Below, one piece after another: positions 28,471-36,325 of a DNA stretch of 64,000 nt. The notes beneath the pieces are model-generated. The model did not search any database. It saw nothing but the letters and a program-made list of their open reading frames with translations, and had not been told where the DNA came from. Made by a program: the position numbers and the translations under genes. How positions within the stretch are numbered: the stretch's first letter is position 1; every line of letters begins with the position of its first letter. This DNA comes from a virus: positions 1 to 64,000 of IMG/VR virus record IMGVR_UViG_3300025684_000014; one strand, 5' to 3'.

Positions 28471-31400
28471 TTACATCCTATGGTGGGCTATTGGAGAGTT
28501 AAAATAATTTCTGTTTGCTAGCTGTTGCATTTCTTCCATACGTTTTAATCGTATTTGGGCTTGCATGCTTCTTTTTTGTTTTGCTAAATTATTTATTACG
28601 GCTTCTTCTTGATAAACATCTTTTGCTAAAGTACTACTAGTTAATTCTAAATTGTTTTTGTTAAATTTAGAGCTTTTAAATTGATCTTTTTGATGTTTAC
28701 TATTTCTGGTTCTCATTAAGGAACCTATTTCGTATTTTTGTTGATCTAGAACAGTCAATATGCTGTTATTAGTACCTCCAAAAGTCTGGAGATCTGTTTC
28801 TGTCCAGCCACCATTTCTTGTATCTGGTTCAAAAGGTTTATCAGAACTATTAATTACTTTTCCTATAGAAGCGATTTCTTCTTTTAATACTGAGGATATA
28901 CCACCTTCTCTTTCCGCTTTTTCCATTATTCCAAGCATAGACATATAATTAGAATTTTGTGCTACTTTTTTGGGATTTGCCAAAGTGTTAAAAGTTACTG
29001 TTTGTCCGCTTGCTACAGAAAGCTCTTTATATGCTTTGAAATAATTTTCTGACCACATACCTCTATTAGATTTATAAGCCATTTCTTCGGCTTGTTTAAA
29101 AGCTTTTGTATCGTATAATGGTTCTTTGCCTTTCCCTCTGTAAGGCAGGTGCGCAGCAAAACCTCTTTTTACTAATTCTAAGTTAAGATTTTTTCCATCT
29201 GCATATACAACACCTACTTGTCGACCATATGTAGTATCTGTATTATCTGTTACAATTCTAACATCTTTAGCATTTGCTAACATTTCGCTTACCAATGCTT
29301 TAGCTTGCTCAGCAAATGGTTGAGCAGATCTGCCTCCGTGTGCTGTCTCCGGTGCGTCAATTCCTGCTAAACGAATTGAAACATCTCTGCCACCTTTTTT
29401 AATTGTTAATGTATCTGCGTCTTCTACAGTTACGCTTCTTCCTTCCAAAATATGTTCTGATAGTTCAGGTCTATTAGCTAAATGTTTTGAAGGATATCTT
29501 CTAGGATCTAATGGTGACCCTGCTGGAGAATATCCTTGTTTAAGAGAAACACCTAATTGTTCTCTAAAAGACGAGTCAATAAAACTTTTTAAGAAAAAAC
29601 CAATATCACCTTTTTCGCTGAAATATCTTTCAGCAAATTTAGCTGACATGTATCTTTCTCTTTCACGCCTCACTTGATGGTTTTCTAATACAGACATTGA
29701 GTAACCTGGATTCCTGTAAGGAGATCCAAAATCTGTAGTAGCTTTTCTTAATAAAGCAGCTAATCCGTTTTCTTGCATACCTTCAATTTCATTATATCTA
29801 CCAAAATTAGGATCAATTTGCTGTTTTCTTTCTAACCACTTTTCATAAGTAGGCATTAAAAGGCTTTTTGCTTGTCCTTGATCTAAAGGCGCTTTTCCTA
29901 CAGATGCTAAACTGCTTGCTCCAAACAAAGCAATTGCACCTAAAACTCCTTTTCCTACTTTAGAAAAAACAGCATCTTTAAAAGAAAAACTTTTAGATAT
30001 TTTTTGCTCTACCGATTCTTTAAAAGAAGAAACTATATTTCTTTCTGGGGAACTATCTAATACTGGATCTATTCTTTTTAAATTTTCTGCACTGGTGCCA
30101 ATTCTTTCCGAAGCGCTTAAAGTACTTTGTGTTACAGTTGCCTTTGTCTTTCTTCCTCTATTTGAAACTACCATTTTCTCTATAGAAGCTTTTAAATCAT
30201 TTTGAAAACCTTGTGCACTAAAATGCCTTTCCATAGATTCTATTTGTGCGCCTGCTGACTCAGAATAGCTCAAAGCTTTAGATCTGAATAAATCTAAATC
30301 TTTTATTTCCATAGTAGATTCATCATAAGTACCTTTAAAATGAGTCAATATTTCTTGTTTAACAACATCTTTCCTAGCCATTTTGTATTCTGGAAGATCC
30401 ATAATATCTTCTAGCATTTCTCCAAAAGAAGTTTTCTTAGTAGCTTTCGTAGGAGAAATAAAATTATGGCTTTGTTTTTCTAACCCACCCACTTCACTTG
30501 TTACTCTTACTGGCTTTAATCCAGGCGCACTTTCTCTAGTTTCGTAATATCCTTGCTCTGCTATATCCAAAGCATAACGACCTGCACGAGCTTTTAAGTG
30601 TACGTCATGCAACGATTCTATAACTGTGCCAGAAGCATCCCTTAGTGGTTGATTTAAAAAGTCCATTAACTGTCCGTATTGAACAGCTCTATAATAAGCA
30701 CCTTCACCTTTCATAGCTTGTTTTAATAAATCTTCACTACCATCTTTTTTATTCATTACTATATCTAAAGCATTTATTTGATCTAAAGCTTCTCTAAGTA
30801 TAGGTGTTTCTGATAATGCAGTATCTCCTAAACCTGAGTGAAGTTCTTTTTGAAACAATCTGTAAGCTGATTCTTCAACTGATTTACCTTTTCTTTGTTG
30901 CTCTAAGAAGCCATATAAACGTGCCTGTACTTCAACACCAAAAGAAGTTGGTACTTCTGAGCTAGTCATCAATCCACTTTTAATAAGCATTGATTGTTGC
31001 ATTTTAGGCAAATCTAAAATGTCTCTTACTGAACCTTCAGTTGTAGTCTCAAGAAAAGTTTTCCATAACTTAGACCAGTCTCCTGTTTTTTGAGCCATTG
31101 CCCTAGCTCTAGTAAAATCTTCTCCAGTAACAAAGAATGGTTTTCCAGACATAGTAGAGATACTTTCTACTGTTCCGAAAAACGGGTTTTTAGTAATTAA
31201 TTGTTTATCCGCAGCTCTTGTTAAATTTAAATCTATTAATTCTTGTTCGTATCTTCCTGAACCAAATCCTTTAATAAAAGTAGATTCTTTTATTGGGTCT
31301 AGTCCTTTAGCAACCCTATCTGTATTTAAAGCTTCAAAAGCTTCTTTTGCATAAGCATCTATCTGTCCACCAAATTGAGTAGACTCGAATGCTGCGTTAG

Positions 31401-32301
31401 CAATCCATGTTACTTTGTTTTGTAATTTTGGAGCGAGTTCTTCTCTTAAAATATTTCTCATAGACATCGGCTGAAATACTTCTAGCCCACCTGAAAATAT
31501 TTTATTGAACGCAGCTCTCCCACCTGTGCCTTGTTCAAAATGTTGCTTAATTACGCTCTCATCAACCCTGCCTTCATTTATAGCAGAGTAAAACTCTCTT
31601 TTATTCTGTATATCTGCATATATTTCACCTGTACTTGGATCTATTGCTCTACTACCTGCATATTTTCTCAAAGATTCTTCTGAAACCATTTGTTCTGCTT
31701 GAAAGAAATCTTCTTTAATAAGTCTTTCTTCTATTTCGTCTAATAAGATTTTGCTTGCGTTTTTAACTTCTTGCGCAGCTGCGTCAGGCGTTAAACTAGG
31801 ATTTATACGCATTAAAGTTTCTGTATATTTTAACTCTTTAAAGGATAAATCAGTTAAAGAGGATAATTCAGATTGAATACTTTTATATGCGGACTCACCT
31901 TTTGCAGGATTAATTAATGCATTTGCAGTAGGAAAATATGCATAACCTTTTTTACTTGCAGGCTCATAAATACCGATCTGAGTAATACTATCTGAACCTA
32001 ATTTTCCTGAAGTTTCAATATCAAGCACTACGGACTTTTTAAGTATTGCATCTGCAGTACCAAGTGCCTTAGGTTCTGTAAGCGAAATTACTGAGCCATC
32101 TTTTCCACTTACAGATACATCCACAATAGCATTTTTAGAATTTACCATATTAATTCTAGCAGTGCTATCAGTCATTACTTCTTTGGGATTCAAAGCTACA
32201 TAAGTTACATGTGTATCACCTTTTTTATCTAGATAAGTGATAATTACTTTTTGTACTTCTTTAGTATTATTTATATATGCAAAATGTTTATTCCTCATCA
32301 A
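28471..32301 (-). CDS. Giant virion-type protein with DEDD exonuclease-like and thermonuclease domains
   Basis: A 1276-aa protein. Near residue 90 VLDIETSG followed by ITQIGIY is the first motif of DEDD-type 3'-5' exonucleases (RNase T/DnaQ fold); later motifs are plausible but not all pinned down. Residues about 950-1090 form a micrococcal-nuclease (SNase) domain: VEDADTLTI, IRLAGIDAPE, a central AEQAKALV helix, YGRQVGVVY and LVKRGFA. The catalytic Arg and Glu positions appear present. The middle is a long helical region. It overlaps the upstream gene by 14 bases and lies in the virion operon. It could degrade host nucleic acids after injection or be processed in the head. Confidence 0.7.
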   Translation of the reverse strand: MMRNKHFAYINNTKEVQKVIITYLDKKGDTHVTYVALNPKEVMTDSTARINMVNSKNAIVDVSVSGKDGSVISLTEPKALGTADAILKKSVVLDIETSGKLGSDSITQIGIYEPASKKGYAYFPTANALINPAKGESAYKSIQSELSSLTDLSFKELKYTETLMRINPSLTPDAAAQEVKNASKILLDEIEERLIKEDFFQAEQMVSEESLRKYAGSRAIDPSTGEIYADIQNKREFYSAINEGRVDESVIKQHFEQGTGGRAAFNKIFSGGLEVFQPMSMRNILREELAPKLQNKVTWIANAAFESTQFGGQIDAYAKEAFEALNTDRVAKGLDPIKESTFIKGFGSGRYEQELIDLNLTRAADKQLITKNPFFGTVESISTMSGKPFFVTGEDFTRARAMAQKTGDWSKLWKTFLETTTEGSVRDILDLPKMQQSMLIKSGLMTSSEVPTSFGVEVQARLYGFLEQQRKGKSVEESAYRLFQKELHSGLGDTALSETPILREALDQINALDIVMNKKDGSEDLLKQAMKGEGAYYRAVQYGQLMDFLNQPLRDASGTVIESLHDVHLKARAGRYALDIAEQGYYETRESAPGLKPVRVTSEVGGLEKQSHNFISPTKATKKTSFGEMLEDIMDLPEYKMARKDVVKQEILTHFKGTYDESTMEIKDLDLFRSKALSYSESAGAQIESMERHFSAQGFQNDLKASIEKMVVSNRGRKTKATVTQSTLSASERIGTSAENLKRIDPVLDSSPERNIVSSFKESVEQKISKSFSFKDAVFSKVGKGVLGAIALFGASSLASVGKAPLDQGQAKSLLMPTYEKWLERKQQIDPNFGRYNEIEGMQENGLAALLRKATTDFGSPYRNPGYSMSVLENHQVRRERERYMSAKFAERYFSEKGDIGFFLKSFIDSSFREQLGVSLKQGYSPAGSPLDPRRYPSKHLANRPELSEHILEGRSVTVEDADTLTIKKGGRDVSIRLAGIDAPETAHGGRSAQPFAEQAKALVSEMLANAKDVRIVTDNTDTTYGRQVGVVYADGKNLNLELVKRGFAAHLPYRGKGKEPLYDTKAFKQAEEMAYKSNRGMWSENYFKAYKELSVASGQTVTFNTLANPKKVAQNSNYMSMLGIMEKAEREGGISSVLKEEIASIGKVINSSDKPFEPDTRNGGWTETDLQTFGGTNNSILTVLDQQKYEIGSLMRTRNSKHQKDQFKSSKFNKNNLELTSSTLAKDVYQEEAVINNLAKQKRSMQAQIRLKRMEEMQQLANRNYFNSPIAHHRM

Positions 32302-33016
32302 TTAAAATCTCATGTTTGGAACCTCCAGCATCTACAGAATATAATGCTTCTCTAAGCATAGAGATTTCTTCTAATACTCTAGACTGGGTTTTGTTATCTT
32401 GCATCTTAGCCAACATTTTTGCTTTAGAGTCTCTTGTCTCTACTAAACGTTCAAGCCAACGCTCTCTACGCTTTTCAAGACGATCGATCATATCAATTAC
32501 AGGGTGAAGCTTAGTGTTTTCAGCTCGATCGCCGTTTTCATTAAATGCTACTACATCTCGTATTAAAAAATCTCTACCTTCTCCATTTTTATCGCCTTGA
32601 GAGAGTACTAATAAGCATCTGTTTTTATATAGATCGATAAGTGCTAACTCGTTCACAATAGACATTTCTACAGGGTTGGTTGGATCTACATCTAAGTATT
32701 GAACATAGTCTATTGTTTTCTGTTCAACTAAAGAGCGTTCCATAAGACATTCAAACCCAATAGGATAATCAGAATCATCGCCTGCAATTAACTTACCTTG
32801 ATCATCTCTTTCAACGAGTGGACATTTATCAAGAAAAGGGCATTTCTTTGGACCGAAACATAAAATAGGTGCCGAGGCATAGACTCCTGTTTTATAAGCT
32901 GTTATACGGCCTTGTACACGTCTTAATTTTTCAGGACTAAGTTTAGCTAAATATTTGTCATAAGCAGTGTCATTTGAAAGCTCTTGAAATAAAGCTAATT
33001 GTTTCTCTTCAGACAT
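32288..33016 (-). CDS. Four-Cys protein at head of the packaging operon
   Basis: A 242-aa soluble protein. A cluster CFGPKKCPFLDKCPL with a later FECLME gives four Cys suited to a zinc or iron-sulphur site near residues 65-110. The C-terminal half is charged and helical. It is the first gene of the leftward operon, where a terminase small subunit or DNA-binding regulator is often found. I cannot assign it by homology. Confidence 0.45.
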   Translation of the reverse strand: MSEEKQLALFQELSNDTAYDKYLAKLSPEKLRRVQGRITAYKTGVYASAPILCFGPKKCPFLDKCPLVERDDQGKLIAGDDSDYPIGFECLMERSLVEQKTIDYVQYLDVDPTNPVEMSIVNELALIDLYKNRCLLVLSQGDKNGEGRDFLIRDVVAFNENGDRAENTKLHPVIDMIDRLEKRRERWLERLVETRDSKAKMLAKMQDNKTQSRVLEEISMLREALYSVDAGGSKHEILIDEE

Positions 33017-33349
33017 ATTAAAAATCCTTTTATATATTTAAATATATTATATTAATAAATTTCTATTATATCAATTTAAAAAATTTCAGTAAAAAATTTA
33101 GATTTAAGGATTGGGTAAGAATCTAAAAAGTTTTTTAAACAAGGGGGTAGGGTAAAAAATCCAATAGTGGGAAATGAAAATATAGACTGTTTTTGGGGGT
33201 ATTATATTTTAATGTGGTTTTCAACCCTTAAAGTTGGGAGGCCACCCGGGGTAAAGACTTCCCGGTCCGCGTCGGAGAATTAGTCAATCGGGCGATATGC
33301 CCACATTCTTGTTGTCAGGTTCAAGACGTTAAAACCAAAGGAAGTCGTC
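33017..33349. other. Divergent intergenic region between leftward operon and rightward island
   Basis: No gene seen. The left part (33,017-33,140) is very AT-rich with TATAAT-like strings on the minus strand and probably holds promoters for the leftward operon. The sequence changes abruptly to GC-rich near 33,220. There a hairpin CCGGG/CCCGG (33,246-33,265) and a GGGC/GCCC hairpin (33,289-33,302) precede the first island gene. Confidence 0.5.
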
Positions 33350-33964
33350 ATGACTACTATCATCAACACCCTCAATATCCTCTTCGCCCTCATCATCAGC
33401 ACTTCTGTCTTGGCTTGCCCTCCATCACAACAACACCAAAACCTCCCCTCAAACGAGGTAGTAGAAAGTGCAATCATCGACTTCCAAGAAGAGGTCAAAG
33501 CCTTCGAAGTCCTTGGTGATGAATGGGGTCGTTACATGGGGATGATAGAGGAGTTGAACCAACTCCCCATAGTAGACAAAAGAAGAGATAAAGTAACAGA
33601 TCTTTTCATAAAGGTGAATAAGTACACTCTTTTTGGCTACCCAACCCATATCCGCTCCGATAGGAATAGTGCCTTTTATAACGATTTGGTAGCCAAAAAG
33701 TACGGCAGCCAAGTGTCTTTCGGCATTGGTCCGGATGGTTTCATGGGCAAGATTGTACTTGCTCACGAAATCGGTCATAGCTTTGGTTATGGCGAGGCGG
33801 ATGCAGATTATTTTGCCGCGTCTACCGATTACGATATGTGGGATCTAGCAGAGTATTACCTGACTAAAAAAGACCCAACTGATTGGGATTCCTTGGAGAA
33901 GGGCTCCAAGGACTATTTGCCCAATGGCATTAGACTCAGGTTGATGGCGATACCCTTCATGTAG
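33350..33964 (+). CDS. Secreted or lipid-anchored zinc metallopeptidase (HEIGH zincin)
   Basis: A 204-aa protein with an N-terminal export signal (residues 1-22) ending in VLAC, close to a lipobox. The motif HEIGH near residue 140 is followed after a few residues by EADAD and FAA, the HExxH...E arrangement of gluzincins such as ImmA/IrrE-like M78 peptidases. Two His and the downstream Glu would bind zinc and the Glu of HEIGH would be catalytic. It probably acts outside the cytoplasmic membrane. It opens the GC-rich island and its initiation region (GTCGTCATGACT) is nearly repeated at 44,905. Confidence 0.7.
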   Translation: MTTIINTLNILFALIISTSVLACPPSQQHQNLPSNEVVESAIIDFQEEVKAFEVLGDEWGRYMGMIEELNQLPIVDKRRDKVTDLFIKVNKYTLFGYPTHIRSDRNSAFYNDLVAKKYGSQVSFGIGPDGFMGKIVLAHEIGHSFGYGEADADYFAASTDYDMWDLAEYYLTKKDPTDWDSLEKGSKDYLPNGIRLRLMAIPFM

Positions 33965-33968
33965 TAGT

Positions 33969-34099
33969 AACTCTGGCTCCGGCCCTCTTCGGAGGTGTCT
34001 GGAGCCGAAACTAGACTGACAAGCCCTTAGGGGCTGTCAGGTCAGGTCTTGACAAGCCTGTTTACTAGTCGCGCGGAACGCGCCTGATGAGTCAGAGTT
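33969..34099 (+). ncRNA. Hammerhead ribozyme 1 (stem II split, GAAA-first layout)
   Basis: Core GAAA at 34007-34010 and CUGAUGA at 34084-34090. Stem III is ACUAG (34010-34014) with CUAGU (34065-34069); the predicted cut is after C34070. Stem I is GCGCG-GAA-CGCGC (34071-34083). The outer stem II helix is AACUCUG (33969-33975) with CAGAGUU (34093-34099), with a side hairpin GCUCC/GGAGC holding a UUCG tetraloop. Stem III encloses two more hairpins. It lies between the zincin gene and the next gene and would free the latter's mRNA. Confidence 0.8.
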
Positions 34100-34159
34100 G
34101 TTTCTACTATCAGCAACCTCGTGTCAGCACAGACATTAAAAGCAGAAAAGGAGCGGCGT

Positions 34160-34669
34160 ATGGCTGCTTTCATCATCAATCTTTTCCAGTTCGCACTGGT
34201 TGTTCTTTTTTCTCTGCCTGTCTTTGGGCAGATGACCGTCTCTGTTGAGACTTCTTACGATGGTATGGCCAATACCACTACAGTTTCTCTCAAGGATGTC
34301 GTCTTGCTCAACATCACAGAGAACCGTGATACTACAGGCATTTGCACTGTCATCTACGCAGAGGGGGATATCCCACCGCATAAGATGGAGGCAATCATGA
34401 GCTTGGAGAACCTGTGCGCAAAATATAACCGCGCGCAAAAGTTGGCTGACGAACTCGCCAAAGAGTTTGGTACGTCTCGTTATCAAGCCCTGAAGGTCGT
34501 CTTAGAGAGCGCCTTTGGGTGGAATGAGCGCTATCAGATCTATCCCACCAAGGGCATTATCTTCGAGGCTAAGAAAATCGCGCGTAAATATCTGCGCTTA
34601 AAGAAGAAGGTTGAGAAAAAGAAAATGAGCAAGCGTCTCATTAGAGATGCACTCGGATCTCGCCGATAA
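34160..34669 (+). CDS. Secreted protein with FIINLFQFAL-type signal, function unknown
   Basis: The ATG at 34160 has AAAAGGAG 8 bases upstream and is preferred over a GTG at 34121. The 169-aa product starts with an export signal MAAFIINLFQFALVVLF, which is nearly the same as that of the transglycosylase gene downstream. The mature part has a beta-rich N-half and a very basic C-terminal tail (KARKYLRLKKKVEKKKMS-like, many Lys). No domain recognised. It may act with the neighbouring secreted enzymes on the cell envelope. Confidence 0.65.
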   Translation: MAAFIINLFQFALVVLFSLPVFGQMTVSVETSYDGMANTTTVSLKDVVLLNITENRDTTGICTVIYAEGDIPPHKMEAIMSLENLCAKYNRAQKLADELAKEFGTSRYQALKVVLESAFGWNERYQIYPTKGIIFEAKKIARKYLRLKKKVEKKKMSKRLIRDALGSRR

Positions 34670-34689
34670 CCCTTTGCCTTGAAGAAGGC

Positions 34690-34812
34690 GTTATAAATAC
34701 TAGCCTCGGGGTCGCACTTACCCAAGCGAAACTGGAACTAGTTTAACTAGGTAGAGAATTAGCACACTCTTTTATCCAGTCTAAGGAAGCCTTACTGACG
34801 AGCTTTCATAAC
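34690..34812 (+). ncRNA. Hammerhead ribozyme 2 (stem II split, GAAA-first layout)
   Basis: Core GAAA at 34728-34731 and CUGACGA (allowed variation at position 7) at 34795-34801. Stem III ACUGG (34731-34735) with CCAGU (34776-34780); predicted cut after C34781. Stem I UAAGG-AAG-CCUUA (34782-34794). Stem II is AAGC (34724-34727) with GCUU (34802-34805), extended by GUUAU (34690-34694) with AUAAC (34808-34812). All helices are perfect. It sits 48 bases before the transglycosylase start. Confidence 0.85.
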
Positions 34813-34860
34813 CCTTTACTCTTAGCCTCGAGAGTTAAAATATTGCAGGCGGAGATAGCT

Positions 34861-35658
34861 ATGTCTTTCATCATCAACCTCTTCCAGTTCGCCCTCATCA
34901 TCCTTTTCGCACTCTCCGCCTTCGGAGAGGTGGTATGTACCGCCGCTAAGGTGCAGGCCAATGAAGTCTCAATTACTCATGGGTACTACTTGTACCCTGA
35001 GTGCGTTAAGGCGCCAGAACCACCGAAACCTCAACCTAAGGAGGCGAAGCAGGTCATCGACCTCGAAGCCTCAATTAAAGCTTTCCTCAAAGAGGAGTGG
35101 AGGAAGGAGGTTAATTCCACTACCTGGTGGAAAGACCGCGTGGAGGAAAACCCCAAGCGCTTCAAGGAGGTTGAAAAAGCCTTCTTTGCTGTTTGGGGGA
35201 AGTCTCCCCTCGAGCAGCAGAAACTGGCACTCGCACTCTGTCTCGTTGAGACTGGGTGCGGGTTCGGAGAGATGCGCAATTGGCGAGTTCGCGGTAAAAA
35301 GTGGACCCGTCACAAGCGTTTCTTTGAGACGCACAAATTCCTTTCTCGGGCGGGGGCTTGCGGTATCACCCAGGTGGTACCGCAGGTCCTCGGCCTGCGA
35401 TGTGCCGACGCGAACGCCTCTTATCTCGCGGCTTTCAAGCTGCAGAAGAGGTGGCTGGAGGAAAAATGGAATGATGGTATTAAGGGCGGGGCTCGAATCC
35501 ACCTCAAAGACCACAAGGTCTGGCTCACCCCCATCCAGCGTGGCGGCAAGACCACCTACTACCCTTACCGTTACAACGGTGGGGGAAAAAGCGCCTGGAA
35601 TTACGGGCGCAAGTGGAAAGTCGCTTATGATGGGATTGTTCTTATTAAAAAAGAGTGA
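34861..35658 (+). CDS. Exported lytic transglycosylase (lysozyme-like fold)
   Basis: The start at 34861 has GCGGAG upstream. The 265-aa product has an export signal (MSFIINLFQFALIILF). The enzymatic region shows LVETGCGFGEM near residue 129 with the candidate catalytic Glu, AGACGITQVVP near residue 165 (the GAxGxxQ motif of SLT/goose-type enzymes) and YRYNGGG near residue 240. It should cleave peptidoglycan glycan strands in the periplasm. It sits with a secreted zincin and another exported protein, so the three may form a lysis or envelope-attack set. Confidence 0.8.
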   Translation: MSFIINLFQFALIILFALSAFGEVVCTAAKVQANEVSITHGYYLYPECVKAPEPPKPQPKEAKQVIDLEASIKAFLKEEWRKEVNSTTWWKDRVEENPKRFKEVEKAFFAVWGKSPLEQQKLALALCLVETGCGFGEMRNWRVRGKKWTRHKRFFETHKFLSRAGACGITQVVPQVLGLRCADANASYLAAFKLQKRWLEEKWNDGIKGGARIHLKDHKVWLTPIQRGGKTTYYPYRYNGGGKSAWNYGRKWKVAYDGIVLIKKE

Positions 35659-35665
35659 CCCCCAT

Positions 35666-35708
35666 TTTCCCTCGCATACTTTTACCTGAAAGGTAAGGGA
35701 GCGTGAGG
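35666..35708 (+). other. Hairpin after transglycosylase gene
   Basis: A long imperfect stem formed by CCCTCGC and GCGTGAGGG encloses an inner TTACC/GGTAA hairpin. It directly follows the stop codon and could stabilise the 3' end of the mRNA. There is no T-run, so it is not a typical terminator. Confidence 0.5.
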
Positions 35709-35715
35709 GACGACC

Positions 35716-35812
35716 TAAATAAGTCGTTAAACTGTTTGAAAAATCCTAGGGTCTCTTTACCTAGGTCGAAACGCTTTTTTGCGTCGCGGGAAGCCCGCCT
35801 GATGAGTATTTA
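35716..35812 (+). ncRNA. Hammerhead ribozyme 3 (stem II split, GAAA-first layout)
   Basis: Core GAAA at 35768-35771 and CUGAUGA at 35799-35805. Stem III ACGC (35771-35774) with GCGU (35781-35784) and a U6 loop; predicted cut after C35785. Stem I GCGGG-AAG-CCCGC (35786-35798). Outer stem II is UAAAUA (35716-35721) with UAUUUA (35807-35812), enclosing a CCUAGG/CCUAGG side hairpin. Stems I and III are very convincing; the outer helix is weaker because an ACGAC/GUCGU hairpin competes with it. Confidence 0.75.
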
Positions 35813-36325
35813 CTATCAGAACTCTTACCATGGTTTTTCTTTATAAGAACTTATCATGGCTAGTTACTAGTACAGAAGTTAATAACAGACGAGGTCTGGC
35901 TTCTTGTGACTGGTACAATTCACACATTCTCTTAGCTAAAACATGCTACAGCTTAGAGTCTTATTGATTGTATGTAAATATTCGTCAACACCCTCCCTCT
36001 GCCAAAAGATTAAATTAACACTGGTTCTGTAACAGAACGAAGCATAGGCAGCGTCACTCGCTAGCCATCCGGGTTTCACGATAAAACAACCCAGGCTCTA
36101 CATACGAGCAAAAAAAAATCGTGGGGTACGCTTCTCCCGTTACATGTAATGGTCCTTAGCCTCCTCTCTGCGCAAGGCAAGACGGCTCCCCAGAACCTAT
36201 TTAATCAGCTTGGACTGTAGTCAGCAGTAATTGACCCGATGGAATGCCTTCCAGGAGGCGCACACAATTTTTTAGAGGACCTGGAATTCCTCTTCTCACT
36301 CACTGGTAAAAGGAGAAATCTTACC
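35813..36325 (+). other. Long untranslated leader before the polymerase-like gene
   Basis: About 510 bases without a convincing gene. A 45-codon frame at 35830-35967 lacks a good ribosome site. It holds palindromic elements, e.g. GTTCTGT/ACAGAAC (36025-36039), TTACATGTAA (near 36142) and a GCCT/AGGC hairpin close to 36246. If ribozyme 3 cuts, this becomes a ~540-base structured 5' leader. Confidence 0.5.

Noticed and set aside
34961-35689. 242-codon plus-strand frame overlapping the transglycosylase gene
   Set aside because: Arg/Ser-rich translation of a GC-rich gene in another frame, whereas the transglycosylase frame has clear motifs.
35830-35967. 45-codon frame in the leader of the polymerase-like gene
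   Set aside because: No convincing ribosome site and no recognisable features.
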